Both the position numbers and the translations under genes were made by a program. Below the pieces are notes generated by a model. That model was not told the DNA's origin and did no database searches. It saw nothing but the letters and a program-made list of their open reading frames with translations. A stretch of DNA of 64,000 bases from Prorocentrum cordatum (Eukaryota; Sar; Dinophyceae; Prorocentrales; Prorocentraceae). Every line of letters begins with the position of its first letter. The first letter of the stretch is position 1. The DNA lies in assembly GCA_963575745.1 (NCBI GenBank), contig CAUYUJ010008569.1:140112-204111 (forward strand), read 5' to 3'. Below, piece by piece: positions 22,021 to 30,680 of the stretch.

Positions 22021-23461
22021 AGAGGGCCGAGCTTGCCTTGGGGCAGCCGGGGCTCTCCGGAGGCGGGGGTCGATGCAGGCGGGGGTCCGTCGGAGCGCCG
22101 GATCCTGCAGGACCCTGCAGGGCCAGGGTCGGCCGCGCGCGCGCGCAGCGGGGGGTAATGGGGGGAGGGGGGAAGGCTCCTCAGAAGGGGAGGGGAGGGG
22201 AGGGGAGGGGGGCAGGAGCCAGGGGGGAGGGGGGAAGGCTCCGCAGAAGCACCCCTGCTTCTCAGAAGATGCGGGCCTCGTCTGTAGGTGTAAGGCCGGC
22301 GCCTTCTATAGGAAGCAGCCTTCTTCTAGGAAGCGTTCCCCCCTCCCCCATTATACTCCCTTGTGCGCGCCGCCGTCAGGAGTTCCCTGACCCAGGCTTG
22401 CGCGCAGGCTCTTGCAGGATCCTGCTGGATCCTGCAAGAGCCTGACTGTCCCGGGTCTGGATGGACCCGGGTCAGCAGATCCCCGAGGAAGCCAGGGGCC
22501 CCTCCTCGAGAAGGTCGGATGTCTCCGGGGAGGGCCCAGCTTGAGGAGCGATCGAGAGATATTGGCGCCCCGCCCTCGGCGAGAGCAGCAGATGCGCCCA
22601 CGACAGCAGCAAGGTTCAGGGATGGCGCAGTGGCCAGCGACCACCCGCGAGCTGTCGAGTTGGGTTGCCGGCCGCGCGGTGGCAGTGCTCCGGGGGGGGG
22701 GCGGGAGCCGAGGGGCCAGGGGTGCGGTGGAGCTGTCGAGTGTGTCTCGTCTTGCGGCTCTTGTCGGCGGCGAGCGGGGGGGGGAAATGAGAAGGAGGAG
22801 GCCTTCTCAGAAGGCGGCGCGCCTTCTCAGAAGCCCTCGCGCCGTCGGAGACGTTTCCTGTGTCTTCGGGGGAGGCTTGGAGATGGCTTCTCAGGAGGCC
22901 CAGGGAGCGTCCGAGCATTCTGAGAAGGCTTGCCCCTTCTCACTTCCCACCCGGACTCGCCGCCAATCTTGCTCTTGCCTGCCGTTCTTGCCCGCTGGTT
23001 GTCCTTCTATATTCGCTGCTACTTCGTGTTGCCTGTGACCTGACCCTCAGTCAGAAGTTTCGTCCTCCCACTCCTCCCTGCACCCCCCCCACTCTCCGGA
23101 GGTCCCCAGAGCCTCCTGGAGGCACCTGGAGGCCCCAGGGGACTCCAGAGGCCCCCGGCAGCGCAAGAGGGCCCAAAGAGTCCAAGAATCTCAATCCTTC
23201 CCCCCCCCCCTCCCGTCCCGCCTCCTCCTGCGCTCCAGCCTCCCCGCCTCCGAGCGGCTCCAGGCAGAGGGCCGCCCCGAGGGGTGACGCGCCGAGTGCC
23301 GCGCGCCGCGCAGGGGGGCCGCACCGCGGCCAGCCCTTCGGGGGCGGAGGGGGTCTCCCGCGCCCCGCGCGGCCCCGCTGCCCCCCGCGGCCCTCGCGGC
23401 CCGCCCGGGGCGCTCCTCGCTGCCGCGCGGCCTCCCTGCGGGGCCCCGCGCTCAGGGACGC
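22021..23461. other. Mosaic of short repeats, no gene assigned
   Basis: Contains D23 blocks (22085-22125; 22405-22490), GGGGA runs at 22160-22240, and two AAGGCTCC.CAGAAG segments. From 22560 to 23460 the sequence is GC-rich and open in several frames with Pro/Arg/Ala-rich translations. No domain is seen. Confidence 0.45.
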
Positions 23462-23580
23462 CCGAGCGGAGGGGGAGGGGGAGGAGGGGGAGGAGGGGGA
23501 GGAGGAGGAGGAGGAGGAGGAGGAGGAGGAGGAGGAGGAGGAGGAGGAGGAGGAGAGGAGGAGGAGGAGGAGGAAGGGGG
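23462..23580. repeat. GGA microsatellite
   Basis: GGGGGA blocks followed by about 25 GGA units. Poly-Glu, poly-Arg and poly-Gly frames only. Confidence 0.95.
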
Positions 23581-23681
23581 CGCGGCGAAGCCCGAAAGGT
23601 TACTTGGACCTCACGCCTGTTCTGTCCAGCGCTGTTTGAAGAAGTCGGCGGCGGTGGAGGGGGGGAGGCGGGGGGGAGGAC

Positions 23682-23842
23682 AAGGGAAAGACTCGGCCAA
23701 GAAAAGTGTGGCTAGGCTGACCTCGGCCAGGCTGAACCGGGGCCAGGCTTGTCTCGGCCAGGCATGGCTGAATTCGGCCCAGGGCGAATTCAGCGTTGCC
23801 GAGCCCAGCCTGGCCGAGTTCAGTCTGGCCGAAGTCTTTCCA
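23682..23842. repeat. Convergent short tandem repeat (foldback)
   Basis: Left half: repeated CTCGGCCAGGCTGA-type 14-mers. Right half: the same motif inverted (CAGCCTGGCCGAGTTCAG, CTGGCCGAAGTC). The ends GGGAAAGACTCGGCCA and TGGCCGAAGTCTTTCC pair. The centre is near GAATTCGGCCCAGGGCGAATTC at about 23770-23791. Confidence 0.7.
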
Positions 23843-23880
23843 TGCCGAGTTGTCCAGCAGTGGCGGCGCGTGACCAAAGG

Positions 23881-24072
23881 ATGTTCTAAGAACCTGTTGT
23901 GGTTTGCACGAGATGATCTTAGAACCTGCGTGGCTGAAACTGTATTGTGTTTTATTACATCTGGTTTCTGTGATACGAGCATTGGCTATGTTCTAAGATC
24001 ATTAGTTGGCTTTAAGAACATATCATGGCAGGCCTACAGCAGTGCCAGGACGGTCGGTCCCTGCTCAAAGTT
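23881..24072 (+). repeat. Dispersed repeat D5, copy 2
   Basis: Second copy of the repeat at 11083-11262, ending in the same GACGGTCGGTCCCTGCTCAAA. Confidence 0.65.
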
Positions 24073-24154
24073 TGGTTGCTGTCAGATTGGGGGGGAGCGG
24101 GGACGGGGGAGGAGTGGGGGCGAGGGGGGACATGCATGCAAAGTCAACGCCGAG

Positions 24155-24450
24155 ACGGAGGAGGAGGGAGGGAGGGAGGGAGGGAGGGAGGGAGGGAGGG
24201 GGGAGGGAGGGAGGAGGGAGGGAGGGGAGGGAGGGAGGGAGGAGGGGGAGGGAGGGGGAGGGAGGAGGGAGGGAGGGGGAGGGCGGGAGGGAGGGAGGGT
24301 GGAGGGTGGGAGGAGGGAGGGAGGGAGGGAGGGAGGGAGGAGGGAGGGAGGGAGGGAGGGAGGGAGGAGGAGGAGGAGGAGGAGAGGAGGAGGAGGAGGA
24401 GGAGGAGGAGGAGGAGGAGGAGGAGGAGGAGGAGGAGGAGGAGGAGGGGC
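24155..24450. repeat. GGGA then GGA microsatellite
   Basis: GGGA tetranucleotides to about 24370, then GGA trinucleotides to 24450. Every long frame here is an artefact. Confidence 0.95.
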
Positions 24451-24999
24451 TGGGGGAACTGCCCTGCAGGCAAATCTGACCGAGCCCACGGTGAGGCGCC
24501 TCCTCGGCGGGCCGCGGCGAGGGCGAGGGGCCTTCCTCCCCCCGAGCCTCCGGGCGCCATGCCGCCAGCGCAGCCGGCCAAGTCGGGCGCCGTCGGCGGC
24601 GGGCGCCGGCAGGCGCAGCCGCCCTGGGCGGGGCCCAGAGATCCTGGCGGCTCAAGCTCAGAGCCCCGAAACACTTTTTTGTTTTTTGGTCTGCGGGTCG
24701 AGAGCGAGCCTCTTCCGGTTAAGAGCCAGGCGGGCCGCGCAAAGCACGAATTGGGGAGACGGAGCGCGGGCGGGCGGGGCCTCAGGCGGCCGGAGCAGAG
24801 CCCCGAAACACGCAGGGGTACACACACAGCTCACGTCGAAGTATTCGAAGAGTCTGTGATTTTTTGTTGCTTGGGGGGCCAGGATCCTGTGATTTCTGGT
24901 GGTTCTGTCCTGGGCCTCTCTGCCTGGCCACTAGGGGGACAGGAGCAGTTAGAAACGAGCACAATCAGAAATGAGCACGATTAGACATGAACGACGTGT
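24451..24999. other. GC-rich sequence, no gene assigned
   Basis: ATG frames such as the one at about 24559 (MPPAQPAKSGAVGGGRRQAQ) have no domain and no clear stop or splice context. AATCAGAAATGAGCACGAT-like short repeats lie at 24948-24985. Confidence 0.4.
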
Positions 25000-25210
25000 G
25001 ACTCGGGTCAGGGCTAACTCGGGTTCGTTTTTCGGGAATGCGAGCCCGAGCTACCCCGGGCCCGAGCTACCCCGGATGATTCGGGCGTCCAGAGCCCCAA
25101 ATCGTCCAGGGTAACTCGGGTCAGGGCTAACTCGGGGCTCGTGTTGCGGGGATGCGAGCCCGAGCGGCCCCGGGCCCGAGCTGCCCCGGACAATTCGGGC
25201 GCCCGGCGAG
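25000..25210 (+). repeat. 113-bp tandem duplication
   Basis: ACTCGGGTCAGGGCTAACTC occurs at about 25001 and again at about 25114. Each is followed by GGGGATGCGAGCCCGAG-like and CCCGGGCCCGAGCT(A/G)CCCCG blocks. Two units. Confidence 0.8.
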
Positions 25211-25815
25211 TTTCTCGAGCCGGGCACCTCCGCTGAAGCTCGGGCCCCAGGGGGCCTCCGCGGAGCGACCCGGCTCGAAAGCAAGGACGCGGAAGGGTGG
25301 GGCCCAGGGGCCCGGCCGTGGCCGTTTGCCATGTTATTGTTTTTTGTCTTTGCGAGGTCGGATCTCAGGGCGGGCCCATTTTGATCCGATCGATCCGATT
25401 CCACATCGATCGGGGACGGAAAAAAGGGGGGTGATGACTAGGGGGGGTGGATATCATGGCGGGGGCCATGATATTTCCCCAGATTTCATGGCGCCTCTTC
25501 ATATTTCATTACGTCCCTGGCCCCCCCGCTGGGCCGCGCACATGCCGCTGGTCATGATTTGCACCCCCCCTCTTGGACACCCCCTCTTCGCCGCCCCCGA
25601 ATCGAGCCCAGCCGGCTCGATGCGAGCAGGTTCCAGTGTTCCGGCGATCCAGTGCGGCTCGGTGTTTGCGTGGCGACTTTGTGCATCTTGGCCCGGCCGA
25701 GCCCGAGCCGACGCGCATTCCGATGCGATACGGTTTCTCCGACTCGGCGTTGATTGGTCTTTGCCTGGGGGCGCGGCCATTTTTTTCGAAGAACATGAGG
25801 CTGCACAAACGTAAA
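25211..25815. other. Unassigned; contains a small palindrome
   Basis: Positions 25450-25480 hold an ATATCATGGCGGGGGCCATGATAT palindrome (interrupted here: left ATATCATGGC, right GCCATGATAT). Loosely paired GGGGGGTGATGACT and GGTCATGATTTGCACCCCCC lie at 25427 and 25550, possibly another short foldback element. No gene. Confidence 0.4.
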
Positions 25816-25955
25816 CTGTTGGAGGTCCGCGCGGATGGCTTGGATCGGCGCTGGGGCCCCCCTGGCGGCGCCTCCAGCGCCGTCCTGGCGCGCTCCACGC
25901 GCCAGGGAGGGGGGCCAGCTCCGATCCAAGAAATCCGGTCGGACCTCCAATACAG
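25816..25955. mobile_element. Inverted-repeat element T9
   Basis: A 140-bp foldback. The left arm CTGTTGGAGGTCCGCGCGGA, followed by TGGCTTGGATCGGCGCTGG, pairs with the right arm, which ends TCGGACCTCCAATACAG. The arms are about 55 bp with a few mismatches and surround a GGCGCGCTCCACGCGCC hairpin. Non-coding, single copy in this window. Confidence 0.65.
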
Positions 25956-26082
25956 GGCTGGGCCTAAGCGCCGTGTTGCTGGACTTCGGCTGTGTCTTGT
26001 TTTTCGTTAGGGCAGGCGGGTACAGCAAATCAGGCTGAGCAAAAACGAACAGCAAGACGAAAACAGCACGAAGAACAAAGTT

Positions 26083-26845
26083 TAGGTCCAGCCCTGCTCC
26101 AGCAGGTTGTTTTTATATCGTTAAGTCGGGCATGTCCCTCTAACAGGAGGCATATGTTTAAGGAAAAGTCTTAAAAAAGAGAAAAACATAGTCTGGGGAC
26201 CATGTTTTGACTGTTTTGGACCATTGCCGGAACTTGCTTGACTATTCTGAATCTGTCGCCCAAGACCCCCCCTGTGGGAGGGCATGCCCCACCTAAGAGC
26301 GTGTCGTCGTCTGCTCCTCGGGCCTCGGCTGTGCGCAGGAGGGGCCCCTTTGCTCTCGCCCGAGGGGGGCCTCGGGCGCCCCGGGCCTCCGAGGGGGGCC
26401 TGCGGGCAGCAGCGGAGGCACGGGGGGCCGCAGGGCCGCGCCGCAGTGCCGAGGCAACGGCGGCGCGGCTCGGCGCGGGGCAGAGCAAAACGAAACGTTT
26501 GTTGGTCGGCGGGGCGAGAGCGAACCTCTTCCGCTGAAAGCTAGGCGGGCTACGTACAGAGCAAAACAAAGCAGGCAGAGCAAAGCGAGGCACAAGACGA
26601 AACCGAAGCGAAAAGCTACGTTCAGGCCCAGCCCTGCCCTCGGGCAGGTTTTTTATGTCGTCGTCTGCTCCTCGGGCCTCGGCGGCGCGCAGGAGTGGCC
26701 CTTTCCTGTGTTGCCCGAGGGGGGCCTCGGGCGCCCCAGGCCTCCGAGGGGGGCCTGCGGCAGCATGCAGGCGATTTATAGGGCCCGAGGGCCGCGCCGC
26801 ACCGCCGAGGCAGCGGTGGCGCGGCTCGATGTGGGGCCCAGGCCT
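26083..26845 (+). repeat. Tandem duplicated segment; one copy carries an insertion
   Basis: Unit 1 (26083-26510) and unit 2 (26609-26845) share AGG(T/C)CCAGCCCTGC, GCAGGTT.TTTTAT, GTCGTCGTCTGCTCCTCGGG, CCCGAGGGGGGCCTCGGGCG and CTCCGAGGGGGGCCTGCGG. Unit 1 contains element T6b between the TTTTTAT and GTCGTCGTC blocks. In unit 2 those blocks are contiguous. Confidence 0.75.
26118..26302. mobile_element. Inverted-repeat element T6, copy b (occupied site)
   Basis: The left end TTAAGTCGGGCATGTCCCTC pairs with the right end GGGAGGGCATGCCCCACCTAA. The interior contains GTCTGGGGACCATGTTTTGA and GACCATT, as in the other copies. It is flanked by ATATCG on the left and GTGTCG on the right, while the unoccupied paralogue has ATGTCG once. 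That is consistent with a 6-7 bp target-site duplication. Confidence 0.75.
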
Positions 26846-26985
26846 GCTCCTCCTGCTCCTCCTCCTCCTCCTCCTCCTCCTCCTCCTCCTCCTCCTCCTC
26901 CTCGTCCTCCTCCTCCTCCTCGTCCTCCTCCTCCTCCTCCTCCTCCTCCTCCTCCTCCTCCTCCTCCTCCTCCTCCTCCTCCTTA
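26842..26985. repeat. TCC microsatellite
   Basis: About 45 TCC units with occasional CGTCC interruptions. Confidence 0.95.
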
Positions 26986-27002
26986 TTCTCTGCACGCCGT
27001 CG

Positions 27003-27290
27003 GCGGCGATGCGTCGCCGACGCTGGGAAGGCTTCGGGTTGCGCACAGACGGCCCCCAAGGTTGTCCTGGCTGGCCCGAACGGTGCCCCCGAGTCGTCCG
27101 CGGCGGCCACAGCACCCAAGCCAAGAGGCACCGAGCGCCCCCAGTGGTGCTGCCGGAGGCGGCGCCAGGGTGCTGAGACCGCCACGGACTACGCGGGCCC
27201 GTTGTTGAGGCCAGCTAGGGACCACCTTGGGGCGGCTGTCTGCGCGCAGCCCGGAGCCTCACCAGCCGACGTCGCCGATGCATCGGCGAT
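27003..27290. mobile_element. Foldback element F8
   Basis: The left arm (GGCTTCGGGTTGCGCACAGA, then CGGCCCCCAAGGTTGTCC) is the inverted partner of the right arm (GGACCACCTTGGGGCGGCTG, then TCTGCGCGCAGCCCGGAGCC). The arms are about 65-70 bp with mismatches and the interior is about 130 bp. It ends against a fragment of element F7 (27265-27345). Confidence 0.6.
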
Positions 27291-27345
27291 GCAGAAGCGG
27301 TGCGGCGCCGTGCTCCGACCCCACGTGCTCGGACCCTATGTTGGA
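27265..27345. mobile_element. Foldback element F7, partial copy
   Basis: CGACGTCGCCGATGCATCGG then GCTCCGACCCCACGTGCTCG match the interior and right arm of the copy at 12700-12893. The left arm is missing or replaced by F8. Confidence 0.5.
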
Positions 27346-27668
27346 TGCCTCTGTGAGAGTGGCCATGCGCCAGAGTCACCTTCGGGGCGGGCTCACAGGC
27401 GCCGGGTCCCAAGTCATTGCCCGCACACCTGAGTCGGATCGTGCGTTCTAAGGTTGAGTCTCATGTGCGCTGGCGATGTGAAGGTGCTAGTCTTTACGAG
27501 CACCAAGCGCATGTGCGAGCGAGGGTCATGGCGGGCCAACAGGGTTCCCCCAATGGCCCCTTCAAAGCCGCGCACCGAAGGTCACCTTTGCGTAGAGTGT
27601 TTCTGGAATGTAGCCAGCACTCGAGGCCCAGACGACGCGTCGTGAAGGAATCACAGTTGGGGTCGTTT
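27346..27668. other. Unassigned
   Basis: Mixed composition with no microsatellite. Short frames on both strands have no recognisable domain. Confidence 0.4.
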
Positions 27669-27781
27669 GCCGGGCCCTCTGGCCGTCAAGGCACGATTGA
27701 GGTTGAGCAACTGGTCCTTGGAAAGGGGTCCAGACCTCTGGGGGTCCACGGTGAAACAAAACACGACGTCGGGGGTTGGGG
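27669..27781 (-). repeat. Dispersed repeat D1, copy c
   Basis: The complement of 39598-39718: GCCGGGCCCTCTGGCCGTCAA, GGAAAGGGGTCCAGACCTC and GAAAC.A...GACGTCGG align in order. Diverged. Confidence 0.5.
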
Positions 27782-28089
27782 AGAAGATCGAGGAACGAGG
27801 TTTGGGGATTTTGTGAGACAAGTTTGGGTTGTGTTCGGGTGCACTTGTGGCCACGCCTACATCAGCCTCAAAGTTCTGGCCAAAATTAACCTCTGGAGAG
27901 GTCCTGGAGGGGATTTGTGAGTGAGGCAGCCCTCGAACATTCCTGGAGTCGGTTTTCGAAGAAGGAGGAGGAGGAGGAGGAGGACCAGAGCAAATCAAGG
28001 ATGCATCAACCATGTTGCCATACACCCTCCCGTCCCAACTTTTTTCCCATTCAGTCCTCCAAGCCTTCCTAGTCAGTGCACGAAGCCCC

Positions 28090-28770
28090 CCCTCTCGAAA
28101 GACCAGCACCACATGGGTCTGCCACCCAGGCGAGAGCCTCGTTCTGAAAAGGAACTGCCGTGCACCCTTGCAATAGCTCATAAGGAATTCGAAGCTATGA
28201 TAATACGGATCAGCGGTGCGGCAATCAAGATCCCCGTTCAGAAAATAGTACACTTGCAGCAGTGCGTGTCCAGGAAGTTCGCAGTGCGTGTCCAGGAAGT
28301 CTTGAGCGAACGCCCCATCTGAAAAAAGGAACCGCCCTCCACCCTTTCAGCTGTTACGTATGCTCCAGCTTCTGATCTTTAAGCACAGGGCACAGGGAAG
28401 TCTCGAGCGAGAGCTACATTCTGAAACCAATCCGCCCTGCATGATTTTCAGTGCTGACGCGTGTTAAGACGAATACGCGCGGCGCTAAGGCGAGAGCTCC
28501 ATGTTGAAGACGCCCCCCCAATCATTGCGGTGGTTGCAGACTTCCGAGAGAGGAAGGCGCGGGGCTCCAGGGCGGGCGTTCCGTTTCCAAAACGGCCACC
28601 ACCGTCGGTGTGGTTGCGGCACACAAGTGTAAGACGAACGAGTATGCGCGGCGCCAGGGCGAGAGCTCAAGTTTGAGGTCGGTCTCCCCCGCCATCGCAA
28701 GTGCTGCAAACTTTGAGATGAACGCGCGCGGCGCCGTAGCGACCCCACCCGCATCCGTCCTGTATAGCTG
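28090..28770 (-). repeat. Diverged minus-strand 83-bp satellite units
   Basis: TTAAGACGAATACGCGCGGC then GCTAAGGCGAGAGCTCCATG (about 28463-28505) is the complement of the satellite word CGCCTTAGCGCGGCGCACAT. Weaker units are visible near 28120, 28390, 28635 and 28720 with GGCGAGAGC(C/T)-type cores. Spacing is irregular, so this is an old array. Confidence 0.6.
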
Positions 28771-28879
28771 CCAGACACTCCAAACTTCAGGGCCATAGAT
28801 GTTGAGCAAGTTTCAGGCGAAACGCTCGACCCACCCGACCAGCAAGTCTGATGGTCAGGCAAAGAAGGGGGATGGAAGG

Positions 28880-29385
28880 AGGAGGTGGAAGGAGGAGGAG
28901 GAGGGAGGAAGAGGAGGAGGAGGAGGAGGAGGGAGGAGCAGGAGGAGCGAGGAGCGAGGAGGAGGAGGAGGAGCGAGGAGGAGGAGGAGCGAGGAAGAGG
29001 AGGAGGAGGAGGAGGAGGAGGAGGAGCGAGGAGCGAGGAGGCGAGGAGGGGGAGGGAAGAAGAGGAGGCGGAGGAGGAGCAGGAGCTTGAAGAGGGGGGG
29101 GGCGACATGTGCAACTGCCGATGTGCAAGGCGGGAGCAGGCTGCACCAGGAGCTAAGTGCCCTGACTCCTGCTGCGACGGTCTGAACGGGCTCCCCTGGT
29201 CAGGACCTTCAGAGGAGGAGGAGGAGGAGGAGGAGGAGGAGGAGGAGGAGGAGACGGAGGAGGAGGAGGAGGAGGAGGAGAAGGAGGAGGGGGAGGAGGA
29301 GGGGAAGGGGAAGGGGGAGGGGGAGGGGGAGGAGGAGGAGGAGGAGGAGGAGAAGAGGAGGAGGAGGAGGAGGAGGAGGATCCCC
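28880..29385. repeat. GGA microsatellites in two blocks
   Basis: Blocks at 28880-29090 (with GAGCGAGGAGC interruptions) and 29212-29385. The 120 bp between is unique without a gene. Confidence 0.95.
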
Positions 29386-29537
29386 AGGGGGGACGGCCAG
29401 GGGACGGCCAGAGCACTCTCAGAGCGTGGACCACTCGGGCGTGTGCCCGGGAGGCGGGCTCACGCACTCGGAGGCTAGGCCCAGAGCTTCACGTGTCACA
29501 CGCCTGCACGGTCGCTGAGAAGTTGCTCCTCCACGCT

Positions 29538-29744
29538 GGACGCCCGAAATGGAAACGGAAAGAATGGGTACAATGCCCAACAGTTGTTCCTGTTCGTTTT
29601 GAACTGGATTCGCTGTCCACGCCGCCGCGGCCTGTGTCCATTCGAGACAGAAGGCCGCCTGCCCAACAGCGGCCGCTGTTGGTTTGGGACAACATTTGTT
29701 GTTGGGCATTGTACCCATTTTTTCCGTACCCATTTCGGACGTCC
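29538..29744. mobile_element. Inverted-repeat element M3, copy c
   Basis: The most symmetrical copy. The left end GGACGCCCGAAATGGAAACG then GAAAGAATGGGTACAATGCC is the near-perfect inverted partner of the right end ACCCATTTCGGACGTCC. The arms are about 50 bp and the element 207 bp. Its flanks are unrelated to copies a and b, so it is an independent insertion and defines the ends. Confidence 0.8.
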
Positions 29745-30400
29745 AAATCCACGTGTGCACGCTGCGCGGCAAACGCGCCACAGTGGATTGCAGGCACCTG
29801 AAGACGCCATGCAGGGGCATGTCCCCGAAGGGCGGCGAGAGCATCAGCAGAGTTCGCCACGGCTTGTGTTTCCTCTGAGAGGGGGCCCCCAAAGCCATCG
29901 GGGAAGCCATGGCGGCGCTGGATAATCAGAGGTGCGCCCTGGATCACGGCTGGACGGGGGGTCTGGAGGTGATCGGGCGGCGCCGTTAGGGGCGCCCCTC
30001 CCTGACGTTCCACCCGTGGTCCCGTCCTCTCACAAGGCTTTGGGAGGGCAGGGACCCTGAGACGGTCCGGTTCTATCTGTTCTCCTCCACTCCCCGCACC
30101 CCCACGAGGGACGTCGGGGCTTCCTGGGGCGCCTGGGTTCGGCTTCCGCGCCGGGCCCGTGGTTTTTTTGCGTCCGTGTCGGTGGCTTCCTGGGGCCCTT
30201 TAGGGGCTCTCCTGGGGCCCTCTTGGAGGGTCGGCGAAGACACTGTTCTGAGTGTCTGGTGGCCGTGCACGCTGCCCGAGCGCTCTCGTCCGCCTCGACG
30301 CTTGGCGCGATGGCCCTGCTGCATCGAGTTTCGAGCTAGAGCAGAAGTTGGACAAAAAAACCCTCCATAGAGTCCCATAGAGTCCCTTCGTTTTCTCACT
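29745..30400. other. Unassigned; possible exon fragments
   Basis: Plus-strand frames directly after element M3c (HVCTLRGKRATVDCRHLKTP) and at about 29893-29990 (KAIGEAMAALDNQRCALDHG) read like protein but cannot be joined or identified. The minus strand is open too. Nothing is firm. Confidence 0.3.
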
Positions 30401-30562
30401 GCTCCTCCTCCTCCGCCGCCGCCGCCGCCTCCTCCTCCTCCCCCTCCCCCTCCTCCTCCTCCTCCTCCTCCTCCTCCTCCTCCTCCTCCTCCTCCTTCTC
30501 CTCCTCCTCCTCCTCCTCCTCCTCCTCCTCCTCCTCCTCCTCCTCCTCCTCCTCCTCCTCCG
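30401..30562. repeat. TCC microsatellite at the retrotransposon 5' junction
   Basis: TCC/CTC units run directly into the spliced-leader sequence at 30563. The same repeat resumes at the 3' end of the element. Confidence 0.95.
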
Positions 30563-30584
30563 TCCGTAGCCATGTTGGCTCAAG
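30563..30584 (+). promoter_or_regulatory. Relict dinoflagellate spliced-leader (DinoSL) sequence
   Basis: It reads TCCGTAGCCATG then TTGGCTCAAG. It agrees with the conserved 22-nt DinoSL at 21 of 22 positions; position 12 is G instead of T. DinoSL is added to nuclear mRNAs by trans-splicing, so a genomic copy at the 5' end of a gene marks reintegration of a processed RNA. It lies 96 bp upstream of the ORF1 ATG. Confidence 0.85.
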
Positions 30585-30680
30585 GTGTGCGCTTGCGGAT
30601 TCTCTCTTCAGAACGGCAAGGAATCCGCGGGTCATTTTTGGCTTCTCAACTTTCTCGTCCATCTTTCTCCAGTCAGACTG

